From positions 372,001 through 436,000 of the forward strand of contig NZ_JANSUY010000001.1 in assembly GCF_024741135.1 (NCBI RefSeq): a stretch of DNA of 64,000 nt, written 5' to 3'. Both the position numbers and the translations under genes were made by a program. Source of the stretch: Aquiflexum gelatinilyticum (GTDB lineage: Bacteria; Bacteroidota; Bacteroidia; Cytophagales; Cyclobacteriaceae). Position 1 is the stretch's first letter. Each line of letters begins with the position of its first letter. The notes below the pieces were generated by a model. It had not been told where the DNA came from. It did no database searches and saw nothing but the letters and a program-made list of their open reading frames with translations. Below, one piece after another: positions 35,733-44,391 of the stretch.

Positions 35733-37424
35733 ATGGGTATGGAAAACACATTTGATGCAATTGTCATAGGTTCTGGAATAAGTGGTGGTTGGGCTGCAAA
35801 GGAACTCTGTGAAAAAGGCCTTAAAACCCTTGTGCTCGAAAGAGGAAGAAATGTAGAGCACAAAAAAGATTATCCTACCATGACTTCGGCGCCGTGGGAA
35901 ATGCCTCACCGCAATCAGATTCCTTTGGCGGATAAACTGGAAAATCCCGTTGTAAATAAATGTTACGCTTATAAAGAAGATACAGCCCATTTTTTTGTAA
36001 AAGATACAGAGCATCCTTACATCCAAGAGAAGCCTTTTGACTGGGTTAGGGGTTATCAAGTTGGGGGAAAATCCCTGATTTGGGCGCGTCAGACCCAAAG
36101 GTGGAGCAAATATGATTTTGAGGGTCCTGGCCGAGATGGTTTTGCGGTGGATTGGCCGATCCGGTACGATGACATAGATCCATGGTATAGTTATGTGGAG
36201 CGTTTTGTGGGGATCAGCGGTAACAAAGACGGAGTCGACACTTTACCTGATGGGGAATTTTTGCCCCCTTGGGAAATGAACTGTGTGGAAAAGGAAATCA
36301 GAGACAAAATAGTGGCTGAATTCAAAGACCGTCATGTAATGATCGGACGATGTGCCCATTTGACCAAACCCCAAGAGCAACATCTCAAGCAAGGAAGGGG
36401 ACAATGCATGGCGCGCAACCAATGTTACCGGGGTTGTCCGTTTGGTGCCTATTTCAGTTCCAATTCAGCCACTTTACCGGCAGCCGCTGCAACAGGAAAC
36501 CTTACTTTGAGACCAGATTCCGTTGTCCATTCCATTATTTATGATGATCAATTGGAAAAAGTAACTGGAGTCAGGGTTGTGGACAGAAACACCAAAGAGG
36601 TTGTTGAATATTTTGCCAAAGTCATCTTTTTGAACGCTGCAGCACTGAATTCCAACCTGATCCTACTCAATAGCAAATCGGCAAGATTTCCAAATGGGTT
36701 GGGTAATGACAATGGTTTACTTGGAAAATACGTTGCTTTTCATAATTATAGGGGCAACATATCCGCTTCCTACGAAGGCCATGAGGATTCTTTTTATTTT
36801 GGAAGAAGACCTACGGCTGTCATGATGCCTAATTTTAGGAATGTGAAGGCACAGGAAATGGATTTTCTTCGTGGGTATATGACTTTTTATACCGCCGGAA
36901 GAGGCGGTTGGGGCGGGGCAGGAGATGTACCATTTGGTGAAGAATTCAAAGAGAAGAATTCAGTTCCGGGTCCATGGGGTGTTTTTATGATGATGCAGGG
37001 GGAAACTATACCCAAGGAAACCAATTTTGTGAGCCTGAGCGATAAAGAGAAGGATGAATGGGGTATTCCGCTTCTGAAAATCAAAGTTGAATACGATGAG
37101 AATGATGAAAAGATCCTGCGGGACTTTTTTGAACAGGGAACAGCAATGCTAGAAAAAGCAGGTTGTAAAAATATCCGGACTTCAGATTCCATGCAGGCAC
37201 CCGGTCTTGACATCCATGAAATGGGAGGAGTAAGAATGGGAAAAGATCCCGAAACATCCCTGCTAAATGGCTGGAATCAGATGCACCTCTGCAAAAACGT
37301 ATTTGTAACCGACGGTGCCTGTATGACATCCACCGGGACCCAAAATCCTTCCATAACCTACATGGCTTTGACGGCCCGTGCGGTAGATTATGCTGTAAAA
37401 AGTCTAAAGGATGGTTTGCTTTAA
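35733..37424 (+). CDS. GMC-family FAD-dependent oxidoreductase
   Basis: A 563-residue flavoprotein. The dinucleotide fold is at the N-terminus (FDAIVIGSGISGGWAAKELC, about 6-25, with LVLERG). The substrate/FAD region is GYQVGGKSLIWARQTQRWSK, a Cys-rich motif is RGQCMARNQCYRGCPFGAYF (about 223-242), and the C-terminal GMC blocks are DIHEMGGVRMGKDPETSLL and GTQNPSITYMALTARA. This matches the 'glucose-methanol-choline, gluconate dehydrogenase-like' proteins of Bacteroidota, which oxidise sugars or alcohols. A subunit-3 partner often neighbours such genes; none is present here. There is no signal peptide. Substrate is unknown. Confidence 0.93.
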   Translation: MGMENTFDAIVIGSGISGGWAAKELCEKGLKTLVLERGRNVEHKKDYPTMTSAPWEMPHRNQIPLADKLENPVVNKCYAYKEDTAHFFVKDTEHPYIQEKPFDWVRGYQVGGKSLIWARQTQRWSKYDFEGPGRDGFAVDWPIRYDDIDPWYSYVERFVGISGNKDGVDTLPDGEFLPPWEMNCVEKEIRDKIVAEFKDRHVMIGRCAHLTKPQEQHLKQGRGQCMARNQCYRGCPFGAYFSSNSATLPAAAATGNLTLRPDSVVHSIIYDDQLEKVTGVRVVDRNTKEVVEYFAKVIFLNAAALNSNLILLNSKSARFPNGLGNDNGLLGKYVAFHNYRGNISASYEGHEDSFYFGRRPTAVMMPNFRNVKAQEMDFLRGYMTFYTAGRGGWGGAGDVPFGEEFKEKNSVPGPWGVFMMMQGETIPKETNFVSLSDKEKDEWGIPLLKIKVEYDENDEKILRDFFEQGTAMLEKAGCKNIRTSDSMQAPGLDIHEMGGVRMGKDPETSLLNGWNQMHLCKNVFVTDGACMTSTGTQNPSITYMALTARAVDYAVKSLKDGLL

Positions 37425-37786
37425 TCAGTTGAAGAAGGATAAGGATTTTGTGTTTCAGGCATTATTTTGCATTGGCTGATACCCTATTGTTTGAAATCTA
37501 AATTAAAGAAACAATCTTCCCTTTTTTGGGTGAAAACCCTTTTCTCCACTTTACCTTTTTACTTCCAATTCCAATAGTAATCGGGACCGTAGACATCGCA
37601 TTTTTATTACGCAGTCTGATTACAAGTCATCACCCTTTTCGAAAATCCTGAAAATTGTTGAAGATAATTTTTTTTCAGGGTATTCTTTTTTAGATTTAAT
37701 CTAAATAGATATCTTTGTGTCGGTGTTGATTTTGAATAAACCCTTGATATCAGGATTCAATACCCATTTGATTTTAACACCGATAA
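37425..37786. other. 362-bp spacer between the GMC and PepSY genes
   Basis: No gene is seen. The first 260 bp hold no clear terminator or repeat beyond a weak TTTTTTGGGTG...CACCC-type pairing. The last 100 bp contain the palindrome and promoter described separately (37689-37717). Confidence 0.6.
37689..37717 (+). promoter_or_regulatory. Palindromic operator overlapping a promoter upstream of the PepSY gene
   Basis: TTTAGATT-T-AATCTAAA (37689-37705) is a perfect 17-bp odd palindrome. Five bases later TATCTTTG (37710-37717) matches the Bacteroidota -7 box TAnnTTTG. The palindrome therefore covers the spacer and the -33 position, where a repressor would block RNA polymerase. The TTAG...CTAA pattern recalls iron- or manganese-responsive DtxR-type boxes, and PepSY membrane proteins are often linked to iron uptake; both links are inference. 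Confidence 0.55.
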
Positions 37787-39040
37787 ATGTTGTTGACAAT
37801 GACAAATTCCAATAAACCTAAATCCACATGGGAAAAAACGAGAAAGTTTTTCAATGACATCCACCTTTGGGCTGGACTTATCAGTGGGCTTGTTTTGGTA
37901 GTGGTATGTTTCACAGGTACTGTTTATGTATATAATACTGAAATCAGGGAATCTGCTGCCAAACATCTTTATCAGGTTTCACCAGAAAAGGGAGCAGCAA
38001 GACTAGGATTAAATTTCATTTTGGAAAGCACCGCAAAGCAGGTTGAAGGCAAAGTCATTTCTGTTTCCGTTCCTTTTGAAGCCAATAGGTCAGTGCAGAT
38101 CAATGTCAAAAAGGAGGGAGACCAAAGCCGGTCAGGTACAACTTATTTTGTAAATCCATACACAGGAGCAATTTTGGGGAATAATTCGGAACCTTCTTGG
38201 GCGGATAATTTGATGAAGGATTTGTTCAGCCTTCACAGGTGGCTGATGTTGGACAGGATCGAGAAGCCTTTGATAGGCGAACTTCCCAACCGAACCCTAG
38301 GCAGTTATATCACAGGGACAGCAACCATTCTTTTTACCATTGGAGTGATTACAGGGATGATTATCTGGTTTCCAAGAAAGATCAAAAACTGGAAACAGGG
38401 ATTGAAAATTAAAACCGGGAATTGGAAAAGAACAAACCATGACCTGCATAATTCACTTGCTTTCTACTCGATCATTTTCTTGTTTATGATGGGAGCGACA
38501 GGTCCATTTTGGTCATTCCCATGGTATAGGGAGGCTTTACAGAGATCACTTGGGACTTACAAAGAACAGCCAACTGAAAACCGTTCTGGTAATGCAAATA
38601 CAAAAATAGATTCAAACGGAGAACAATCAGAGGCTTTAGTACCTTTAGATCTTGAAAAAATTGTTCAGGTATCAGACAAATTCCTTGACTATGAAGGAAG
38701 TTATAGAATATCCTTTCCACAAAAACCTGAAGACATGATCAGTATAAGTAAGTATAAAGTTGGTTTTTTTGCTCCCGCAGCAGCTGACAAAATTCAAATG
38801 AAGTCTGATTTGGAAATTGATGAAGTTCAGATATTTAAGGAAAAGCCCTTTAATGAAAGAATTTCTTCCTCGATTAAATCAATCCATATTGGGGACGTCT
38901 ATGGGTCATTTTCCAAAATCCTTTACTTTTTAGCTTGCTTGGTAGCTACCAGCCTTCCGTTTACAGGTACATTGATCTGGATCAATAAGATGAAAAAGAA
39001 GAAAAAAACTGCCCAAGCAGCCAAAGAAGTGTTGGTATGA
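37787..39040 (+). CDS. PepSY-associated transmembrane protein
   Basis: A 417-residue inner-membrane protein of the PepSY_TM family. Helices are at about 27-48 (IHLWAGLISGLVLVVVCFTG), 176-198 (TGTATILFTIGVITGMIIWF), 221-240 (HNSLAFYSIIFLFMMGATGP) and 375-398 (ILYFLACLVATSLPFTGTLI), with periplasmic PepSY-like segments between. Conserved His residues (DIHLWAG, FSLHRWLM, DLHNS) are those proposed to bind haem or metal in the family. Relatives are often next to siderophore receptors and may act as ferric-siderophore reductases. A second ATG at 37799 is an alternative start. It is preceded by the palindrome-covered promoter and followed by a terminator, so it is monocistronic. Confidence 0.88.
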   Translation: MLLTMTNSNKPKSTWEKTRKFFNDIHLWAGLISGLVLVVVCFTGTVYVYNTEIRESAAKHLYQVSPEKGAARLGLNFILESTAKQVEGKVISVSVPFEANRSVQINVKKEGDQSRSGTTYFVNPYTGAILGNNSEPSWADNLMKDLFSLHRWLMLDRIEKPLIGELPNRTLGSYITGTATILFTIGVITGMIIWFPRKIKNWKQGLKIKTGNWKRTNHDLHNSLAFYSIIFLFMMGATGPFWSFPWYREALQRSLGTYKEQPTENRSGNANTKIDSNGEQSEALVPLDLEKIVQVSDKFLDYEGSYRISFPQKPEDMISISKYKVGFFAPAAADKIQMKSDLEIDEVQIFKEKPFNERISSSIKSIHIGDVYGSFSKILYFLACLVATSLPFTGTLIWINKMKKKKKTAQAAKEVLV

Positions 39041-39187
39041 TTTTGAACTGTAGATGAATTTTTCTTAAAAGATTCATTCAAAAGCGCCTTATAATCCCGG
39101 AAATCTGAAAATTTTCATAGAATGTTTTGATTTCACATCTGATTAAAAAATTATCAGATTATAAATCAATCAGTTATAATTGAGGAT

Positions 39188-39217
39188 CAAAAAATACCCA
39201 GTTCTGGGTATTTTTTG
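39188..39217 (+). terminator. Terminator of the PepSY gene
   Basis: Stem CAAAAAATACCCAG / CTGGGTATTTTTTG with two unpaired T bases at the tip, 147 bp after the PepSY stop codon and upstream of the DUF3857 pair. Confidence 0.8.
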
Positions 39218-39265
39218 TGAACTAGTTTGTTTCTAGTTTTCATAGCATATAAATCACCCAATGCT

Positions 39266-41299
39266 ATGAAAAAACTAAGATTTACCTTTTTGGTAATTTT
39301 TCTGTCCATGACAGTTTTCAATTCTTTTGCTACTATAAATGAAGGATTGAAGTTTGGTAAAATCCCTGATGAATTAGTAACCATGAAAGTGTATGAAGCC
39401 GATCCTGATGCAGAGGCGGTGGTGCTTTCCGATATTGGTGATACAAAAATCGCTTTTTCGGCAGGGGCAGGTTTTCAGATTACTTACAGGCTTCATAAAG
39501 TAATTAAAATACTGACCAAAGGAGGAGTTTCCTATGGGGATTTCCAGATTCCATACTACTCCATTCCCGGTAGGACGGACTTGGTTGGTGGTATTAAAGG
39601 GTTTGTTTACAATGAATCCAATGGTAGCATTGTCAAGGAAAAAATAGGGAAAGAACATGTGTTTGAAGAGGAGGTTTCCAAAACCTACAGGATCAAAAAA
39701 ATATCAGCACCTAACATCAAAGAAGGTTCTGTAGTTGAGCTTTCTTATGAAATCACATCGGATTTGTTCAGCTATTTGAGAGAATGGGAATTTCAAAACG
39801 AAATCCCGACAAGATGGAGTGAATATTCTTTGGAATATCCAGAGTATTTTTCTTTTAGTCAAAGTGCTCAAGGATTTGAGCAATATGCCATCAACGAGCA
39901 ATCTGAAGGAACAGGAAGTGCAAACTGGTCTGAAACTGAAAGATCCGGAGGAAGGGTTGCACAAAGTACAACCACCAATAATTCAGTCAATTTTTCGACA
40001 AAGAAGTACCATTGGGCGATCCAAAATGCGCCTGCACTCCGTCCTGAACCCTATATCGACAACCCCCAAAGCTATTCGACCAAAATTGAGTTCCAACTCC
40101 AATACTTACAGTTTCCAAACAGTCAGAGACAGACTTTTTCGGGTAGTTGGAATACCATGTCTGAAGAACTGCTCAAAGATCCTGAATTCGGAAAATACCT
40201 TGAACGCAATAAGTTCGTCCAGGAAATCGTCCCACAGTTGATCTCCGCAGAGCAAAGTGAGCAAGAAAAGCTGATTGCAATTTCCGACCATTTGACCAAA
40301 ATGGTAAAGTGGAACGGAAGTTATAGCATTTATCCGACTCAATCCTTAGAGAAGGTATATAATGGAGGGAAGGGGAATTTGGCAGATATGAATTTTTTGT
40401 TGATCGCGTTTTTGAGAGAAGCGGGCTTTGACTGTCATCCGGTCGTAGGTTCTACAAGGGGAAGCGGTTTCGTGAACCCCGGAAACCCAGTCATGTACAA
40501 GTTAAATTATTTGAGTGCTTTGGTAAAAACCGCTGACAAAGAATTTTTAATGGATATTTCAGACCCTTCTTTGCCATTTGGATTTTTGCCCATTAATGGG
40601 ATGAATTTTAGAGGATGGGCAGTAATCCCCAATAATGCTTCCCGTTGGGTAGACATTTTTAATACCATTCCAACTACCGAGACAGCGATGATTACTGCCA
40701 AAATGGAGGATGACCACATGCTATCATCCATTCAAAAAACTACCAAAGGTTATCAATCTTCCCTTATAAAAAACAAAATCAATTCAACAGGCGAGGATAA
40801 ATACAAGCAAGAAATGACCGATGAATTTACAGGCGGTGAATTGATCTCGATCCAGTTTGAAAACCTTGATTCCAAAGAAAAAGGTATTGTCGAAAAGTAT
40901 GAAATCAAAACCAACGAAGGAGTTGTCCTTTCAGGGGAAAATATATACCTCAATCTTTTTGAAAACAGTTACCTCTCCGAAAACCCATTCAAATTAGACA
41001 GCAGGGTTTTTCCCATTGATTTTATTTACCCGCAAAAGAGACAGGTGATTTTGAACTTAGATATTCCTGAAGGATATGCTGTGGAAGAAATGCCACAATC
41101 CATCATGACCCAATTCAATGAAAAGGCAATTGTTTATTCCTTTAGGATAGCCCCACCTTCAAATGGAAGAATCACAATTATGCTGAGTTATCAGGTAAAT
41201 GAAACATTATTCAAAGCAGAAGAATATCAAAATCTTAAGGAGTTTTTTGACCTGATAGCCAATAAGCAGAAGGAAGCAATCGTCCTTAAAAAGATCTAG
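39266..41299 (+). CDS. Exported DUF3857/transglutaminase-like protein lacking catalytic Cys and His
   Basis: A 677-residue exported protein starting at ATG 39266 (signal peptide MKKLRFTFLVIFLSMTVFNS, cut after FA); the longer frame from 39227 has no signal at its start. Residues about 55-230 match DUF3857 and about 330-440 a transglutaminase-like fold. In the alignment with its neighbour, the catalytic Cys falls at Leu372 (KGNLADMNFLL) and the His at Tyr415 (KLNYLSALV); only Asp430 (FLMDISDPSLPFG) is kept. It should therefore be catalytically dead and may be a binding or regulatory partner of the next gene product, which begins 3 bp downstream. Confidence 0.85.
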   Translation: MKKLRFTFLVIFLSMTVFNSFATINEGLKFGKIPDELVTMKVYEADPDAEAVVLSDIGDTKIAFSAGAGFQITYRLHKVIKILTKGGVSYGDFQIPYYSIPGRTDLVGGIKGFVYNESNGSIVKEKIGKEHVFEEEVSKTYRIKKISAPNIKEGSVVELSYEITSDLFSYLREWEFQNEIPTRWSEYSLEYPEYFSFSQSAQGFEQYAINEQSEGTGSANWSETERSGGRVAQSTTTNNSVNFSTKKYHWAIQNAPALRPEPYIDNPQSYSTKIEFQLQYLQFPNSQRQTFSGSWNTMSEELLKDPEFGKYLERNKFVQEIVPQLISAEQSEQEKLIAISDHLTKMVKWNGSYSIYPTQSLEKVYNGGKGNLADMNFLLIAFLREAGFDCHPVVGSTRGSGFVNPGNPVMYKLNYLSALVKTADKEFLMDISDPSLPFGFLPINGMNFRGWAVIPNNASRWVDIFNTIPTTETAMITAKMEDDHMLSSIQKTTKGYQSSLIKNKINSTGEDKYKQEMTDEFTGGELISIQFENLDSKEKGIVEKYEIKTNEGVVLSGENIYLNLFENSYLSENPFKLDSRVFPIDFIYPQKRQVILNLDIPEGYAVEEMPQSIMTQFNEKAIVYSFRIAPPSNGRITIMLSYQVNETLFKAEEYQNLKEFFDLIANKQKEAIVLKKI

Positions 41300-41302
41300 G
41301 CC

Positions 41303-43234
41303 ATGAAAAGAAATTCGTTTTTAGGTGGTGTTATTGTTTCTTGTATTTGTCTGTTTGCAGGAAATCAGGATTCTTTTGGTCAGAAATATGCAACCGCCAC
41401 GATAAATCCCGAACAGATTATCAACGCCCCGGCTGTCATCAGGGAAGACATTCAGGAGGTGGTAGTGGGTGCATCAGGTGAATTCATATTGAAAAATAAA
41501 CTAGTAGTCACCATATTTAAGAAAGAGGCCAATGACTTGGCTGTCCTTCAAGTGGATTACGAACCAAAAATCAAAATAAAAAGCATCAATGGCAATGTGT
41601 ATGATTTGATAGGAAACACTATCAAAAAAGGAAGTAAGAGCGATATCAGTGATTACAGTAATTTCAATTCATTTTCAATATATGAGGATAACCGGATCAA
41701 AGTGATGGATCTCCGTCAATTGAATTTTCCATACACAGTGGAGTTTGAATATGAAGTGGAATATCCGAATTTGTTTTTCCTCCCTAATTGGTATCCCCAG
41801 TCTTACCCCAAAATCCCTGTAGAAATAGCCCAAGTCAAATACATTTATCCAAAAGCCAGTAAGCTTAGATTTTTCACACAAACCATCGATGAAAAATACC
41901 TCAGTACAAAGGAACTTGAAGGTGGAATGGTTGAGAAGTCTTGGAAAATTGAAAACATTGAAGCTTTTGAACCTGAAATAATGCTACCTCTTGATGAAAA
42001 TCCAACAAAGGTATTATTTGTAGGAGCTTCGGAATTTGAGTATGAAGGGTTCAAAGGTGACCTGAGTTCATGGGAATCCATGGGAAAATGGATCGGTTCC
42101 CTGAATTCTGGCAAGGATGTTTTGACCCCACAATTAAAGTCTAAGGTAAATGAACTGGTAGCAGGTCTTGAAACAACCGAAGAGAAAACAAAAGCGATCT
42201 ATGAATACCTGCAGAAAAATACACGGTATGTGAGTATTCAGCTAGGCATAGGTGGATTTATGCCTTTTGAGGCTTTGACTGTAGAAAAATATGGCTACGG
42301 AGACTGTAAGGCCCTCTCCAACTTTATGGGGGCGATGTTGAAAGAAGCCGGTATTCAGAGTAATTATGCCTTGATATATGGTGGCGAAAGCAAGCGCAAG
42401 GTTTATGAAGAATTTCCGAGAAGTTACTTCAATCACGCCATTCTAGCAGTTCCGGACGGGAAAGATACCATTTGGTTAGAGTGTACTTCTCAGACCAATC
42501 CTTTTGGATACCTTGGGAATTTTACCTCAGACAGGCATGCCTTATTGATTACCGAAAACAGAGGAAAATTGGTCCGAACACCAAAATATGGCAAAGAACA
42601 AAATACACTGTTCCAAAAAGCTGATTTTGAAGTGGATGAAACAGGAAAAGCAACAGGGAATTTACACTTTGAAAATAGCGGTCTTCAGACTGAAAATGGA
42701 AGTTTGCTGACTGTGGCAGGATTGTCAGCTACTGAGAAAAAGGATTGGCTGCTGACCAATTTGACACTTTCATCTTTTGACGTTGTCGATTTTAATTTCT
42801 CACCTGAAATGAGTTCTCTGCCCACTGTCAAAGTCGATGCGAAGATTATGGTGAAAAGCATTGCCAGCAAATCCGGCACCCGTATCTTTTTGCAGCCCAA
42901 CCAATTGAATGTATATTCCATGAAGATTTCCTCCAAACCTGAAAGGAAAGCCTCTTTTGAAAGGCGTATGGGTTTTATTGACGAGGACTTGATTACCTAC
43001 CAATTGCCTGAAGGTTACAATCCTGAGTCTGTTCCTTCCAAGGTCTTATTGGAATCCGATTTTGGGATTTATTCTGCCGAATACCATCTTGAAGAAAGAA
43101 GTCTCGTCTACAAGCGAAAACTGGAAATGAATGATGGTGTCTATCAGGCCGGCCAATTTCCTGCTTTTGTGGATTTTGTGACCAACATCGAAAAAGCAGA
43201 CAAGACCAAGGTGGTGTTAAAGAAGGTTCAGTAG
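41303..43234 (+). CDS. Exported DUF3857 and transglutaminase-domain protein
   Basis: A 643-residue exported protein (signal peptide ending near SFGQ). DUF3857 covers about 50-215. The transglutaminase-like domain at about 285-400 has Cys335 in YGYGDCKALSNF, His378 in SYFNHAILAV, and Glu393 (WLECTSQTNPFG) where the family usually has Asp. A C-terminal beta domain follows. The family is common in Bacteroidota and is presumed to act in the periplasm; the substrate is unknown. It is a tandem paralogue of the preceding gene with 3 bp between them. Its TAG stop is the first codon of the left 19-bp direct repeat of the RHS island. Confidence 0.88.
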   Translation: MKRNSFLGGVIVSCICLFAGNQDSFGQKYATATINPEQIINAPAVIREDIQEVVVGASGEFILKNKLVVTIFKKEANDLAVLQVDYEPKIKIKSINGNVYDLIGNTIKKGSKSDISDYSNFNSFSIYEDNRIKVMDLRQLNFPYTVEFEYEVEYPNLFFLPNWYPQSYPKIPVEIAQVKYIYPKASKLRFFTQTIDEKYLSTKELEGGMVEKSWKIENIEAFEPEIMLPLDENPTKVLFVGASEFEYEGFKGDLSSWESMGKWIGSLNSGKDVLTPQLKSKVNELVAGLETTEEKTKAIYEYLQKNTRYVSIQLGIGGFMPFEALTVEKYGYGDCKALSNFMGAMLKEAGIQSNYALIYGGESKRKVYEEFPRSYFNHAILAVPDGKDTIWLECTSQTNPFGYLGNFTSDRHALLITENRGKLVRTPKYGKEQNTLFQKADFEVDETGKATGNLHFENSGLQTENGSLLTVAGLSATEKKDWLLTNLTLSSFDVVDFNFSPEMSSLPTVKVDAKIMVKSIASKSGTRIFLQPNQLNVYSMKISSKPERKASFERRMGFIDEDLITYQLPEGYNPESVPSKVLLESDFGIYSAEYHLEERSLVYKRKLEMNDGVYQAGQFPAFVDFVTNIEKADKTKVVLKKVQ

Positions 43235-43250
43235 GCTAAAAAATTCAATG
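43232..43250 (+). repeat. Left 19-bp direct repeat bounding the RHS-remnant island
   Basis: TAGGCTAAAAAATTCAATG. It matches 44392-44410 at 18 of 19 positions, in the same orientation. It includes the TAG stop codon of the upstream DUF3857 gene. Confidence 0.8.
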
Positions 43251-43258
43251 GCCTGCCT

Positions 43259-43386
43259 GGCGTAGAAAGGCATTGGCGCTAGGCGGAGTTTGTAACTACG
43301 CTTACTTATAATTTAGGATTTGTAATTCAATAAACTACAATTACCTTTCGATTAGAGGTTTTTGATTTGTATTCAATTACAAATTG
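43259..43386 (+). repeat. 128-bp dispersed repeat, copy A
   Basis: Part of the gene-free stretch 43235-43543. It shares with copy B (44169-44297) the head GGCGTAGAAAGGC...TGGCGCTAGGCG, a hairpin (GCGGAGTTT-G-TAACTACGC, imperfect here), TTTGTAATTCAAT at +60 and ATTACAAATTG at +117. The last two motifs form an inverted repeat. The rest of the spacer after 43387 holds the interrupted frame described at 43410. No transposase frame is present. Confidence 0.75.
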
Positions 43387-43409
43387 AATATGTTAAAGAG
43401 TGGAATTAC

Positions 43410-43544
43410 ATGCCAATAGCTATCGGCACCCACCCAGTCCTAGCATCAGGCGTTTGACTACACCCAAGTGGGGATAATGTCATTTACAACATCCACGACA
43501 CGATCTCTAATTTTTTTTTGAAATACCGAAAATTCTTCAAGTAA
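43410..43544 (+). pseudogene. Interrupted reading frame directly upstream of the small membrane protein
   Basis: In one frame this reads MPIAIGTHPVLASGV, a TGA stop (43455-43457), then LHPSGDNVIYNIHDTISNFF and LKYRKFFK, ending in a TAA whose last A is the first base of the next ATG (TAATG). The close coupling suggests the 3' remnant of a gene once translated together with the membrane protein, for instance the tail of an RHS-type toxin. The family is not recognised and the call is tentative. Confidence 0.3.
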
Positions 43545-43735
43545 TGGAAAAGGAAAATTTATACACCACCTTAATTCTTTTGGAATCGTTATTTTTCCCA
43601 TTCATCATAGGAATGGCTGGTACTGGATTTATTCCAATATTAATTTCCAAGTTTATCCTTGTTTTTTTGCTCGTTGGTGTGTTTTTCTTCATGATGAAAG
43701 CCATTCGAGAAATTAAATTAAAAAACAAACGATGA
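43544..43735 (+). CDS. Small two-helix membrane protein in the RHS-remnant island
   Basis: A 63-residue protein: MEKENLYTTLILLESLFFPF, a hydrophobic core with two predicted helices (about 8-32 and 35-52), and a basic tail (REIKLKNKR). The start codon overlaps the stop of the preceding interrupted frame (TAATG). Its position inside RHS debris recalls the small immunity proteins that follow polymorphic-toxin tails, but nothing in the sequence proves this. It may be an orphan or not expressed. Confidence 0.45.
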   Translation: MEKENLYTTLILLESLFFPFIIGMAGTGFIPILISKFILVFLLVGVFFFMMKAIREIKLKNKR

Positions 43736-43850
43736 ATATCTTATCAGTTAATTTTCTTTATAGTGTTATGTTGGAACTTTATTTTTATCATTCCATACCT
43801 TATCTATGGTTTTGATTTATGTCCGAATTGTCCCTAGTAAAACCAAATAG

Positions 43851-44175
43851 GGTAAATTCAAGTTTATTGGGTACGAGGAATTAGTTCAGGTTTCCATTGA
43901 TATGCTGACCTATACTTTCTGGGGAGGAATTCATTTATGGGATGTGCTTGAGCAGGACTGGATATTTTTATATTTACTTATCCATTGACAGTAATGTCGG
44001 TTCATATGCGTTCTTCCGAAAAATCGGGACAACTTTTGACGATTTCAGCATTCAGGTACCGGAGAGTTTCATTGTCCAGCCAACAGACTATTATCCATTT
44101 GGTCTAGTAGCTAAAACATACATTAGAGTAGGTGAAAAGGCTACCAAAAATCCCCTTTTCCCCGTCAGGGCGTAG
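43851..44175 (+). pseudogene. RHS/YD-repeat protein fragment, frameshifted and truncated
   Basis: The stretch encodes pieces typical of Bacteroidota RHS-like proteins: LWDVLEQD (frame ending 43958) continues only after skipping one base (T43959) as GYFYIYLSIDSNVGSYAFF. Then come FDDFSIQVPESFIVQPTDYY, PFGLVAKTYIRV and GEKATKN. It has no start codon (an in-frame TAG lies at 43848-43850), carries this +1 frameshift, and ends at a TAG supplied by repeat copy B (GGCGTAG, 44169-44175). It is therefore a decayed fragment whose core and toxin tail are missing. Confidence 0.75.
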
Positions 44176-44297
44176 AAAGGCGATGGCGCTAGGCGTAATT
44201 TGAAATTACGCATTTTTCTTTTTTTGAATTTGTAATTCAATTGATCTTGAACTATCTTTCATTTGAACGTTTTGTTGAATAGTCCCATTACAAATTG
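44169..44297 (+). repeat. 128-bp dispersed repeat, copy B
   Basis: Direct repeat of 43259-43386; the first 43 bp match at about 37 positions. Here the internal hairpin is perfect: GCGTAATTT-G-AAATTACGC. One stem pair differs from copy A on both sides (A:T here, G:C there), so pairing is kept. TTTGTAATTCAAT is at +60 and ATTACAAATTG at +118. The repeat truncates the RHS frame. The following 94 bp to 44391 hold nothing recognisable. Confidence 0.75.
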
Positions 44298-44391
44298 GAA
44301 AAGATAAAAGGGGAAGGACAAGGCGTGTGGAAATGATCCCATTGGTTCCGTTAGCTCGGAATTAGCCTTGGGCAAGGGGCTGGGGGTTCAA

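Noticed and set aside
34481-37424. ABC permease and GMC oxidoreductase as a functional pair
   Set aside because: They are only 7 bp apart, but no family knowledge links them and neither the permease's ATPase nor the GMC subunit-3 partner is adjacent. The adjacency alone does not support a system.
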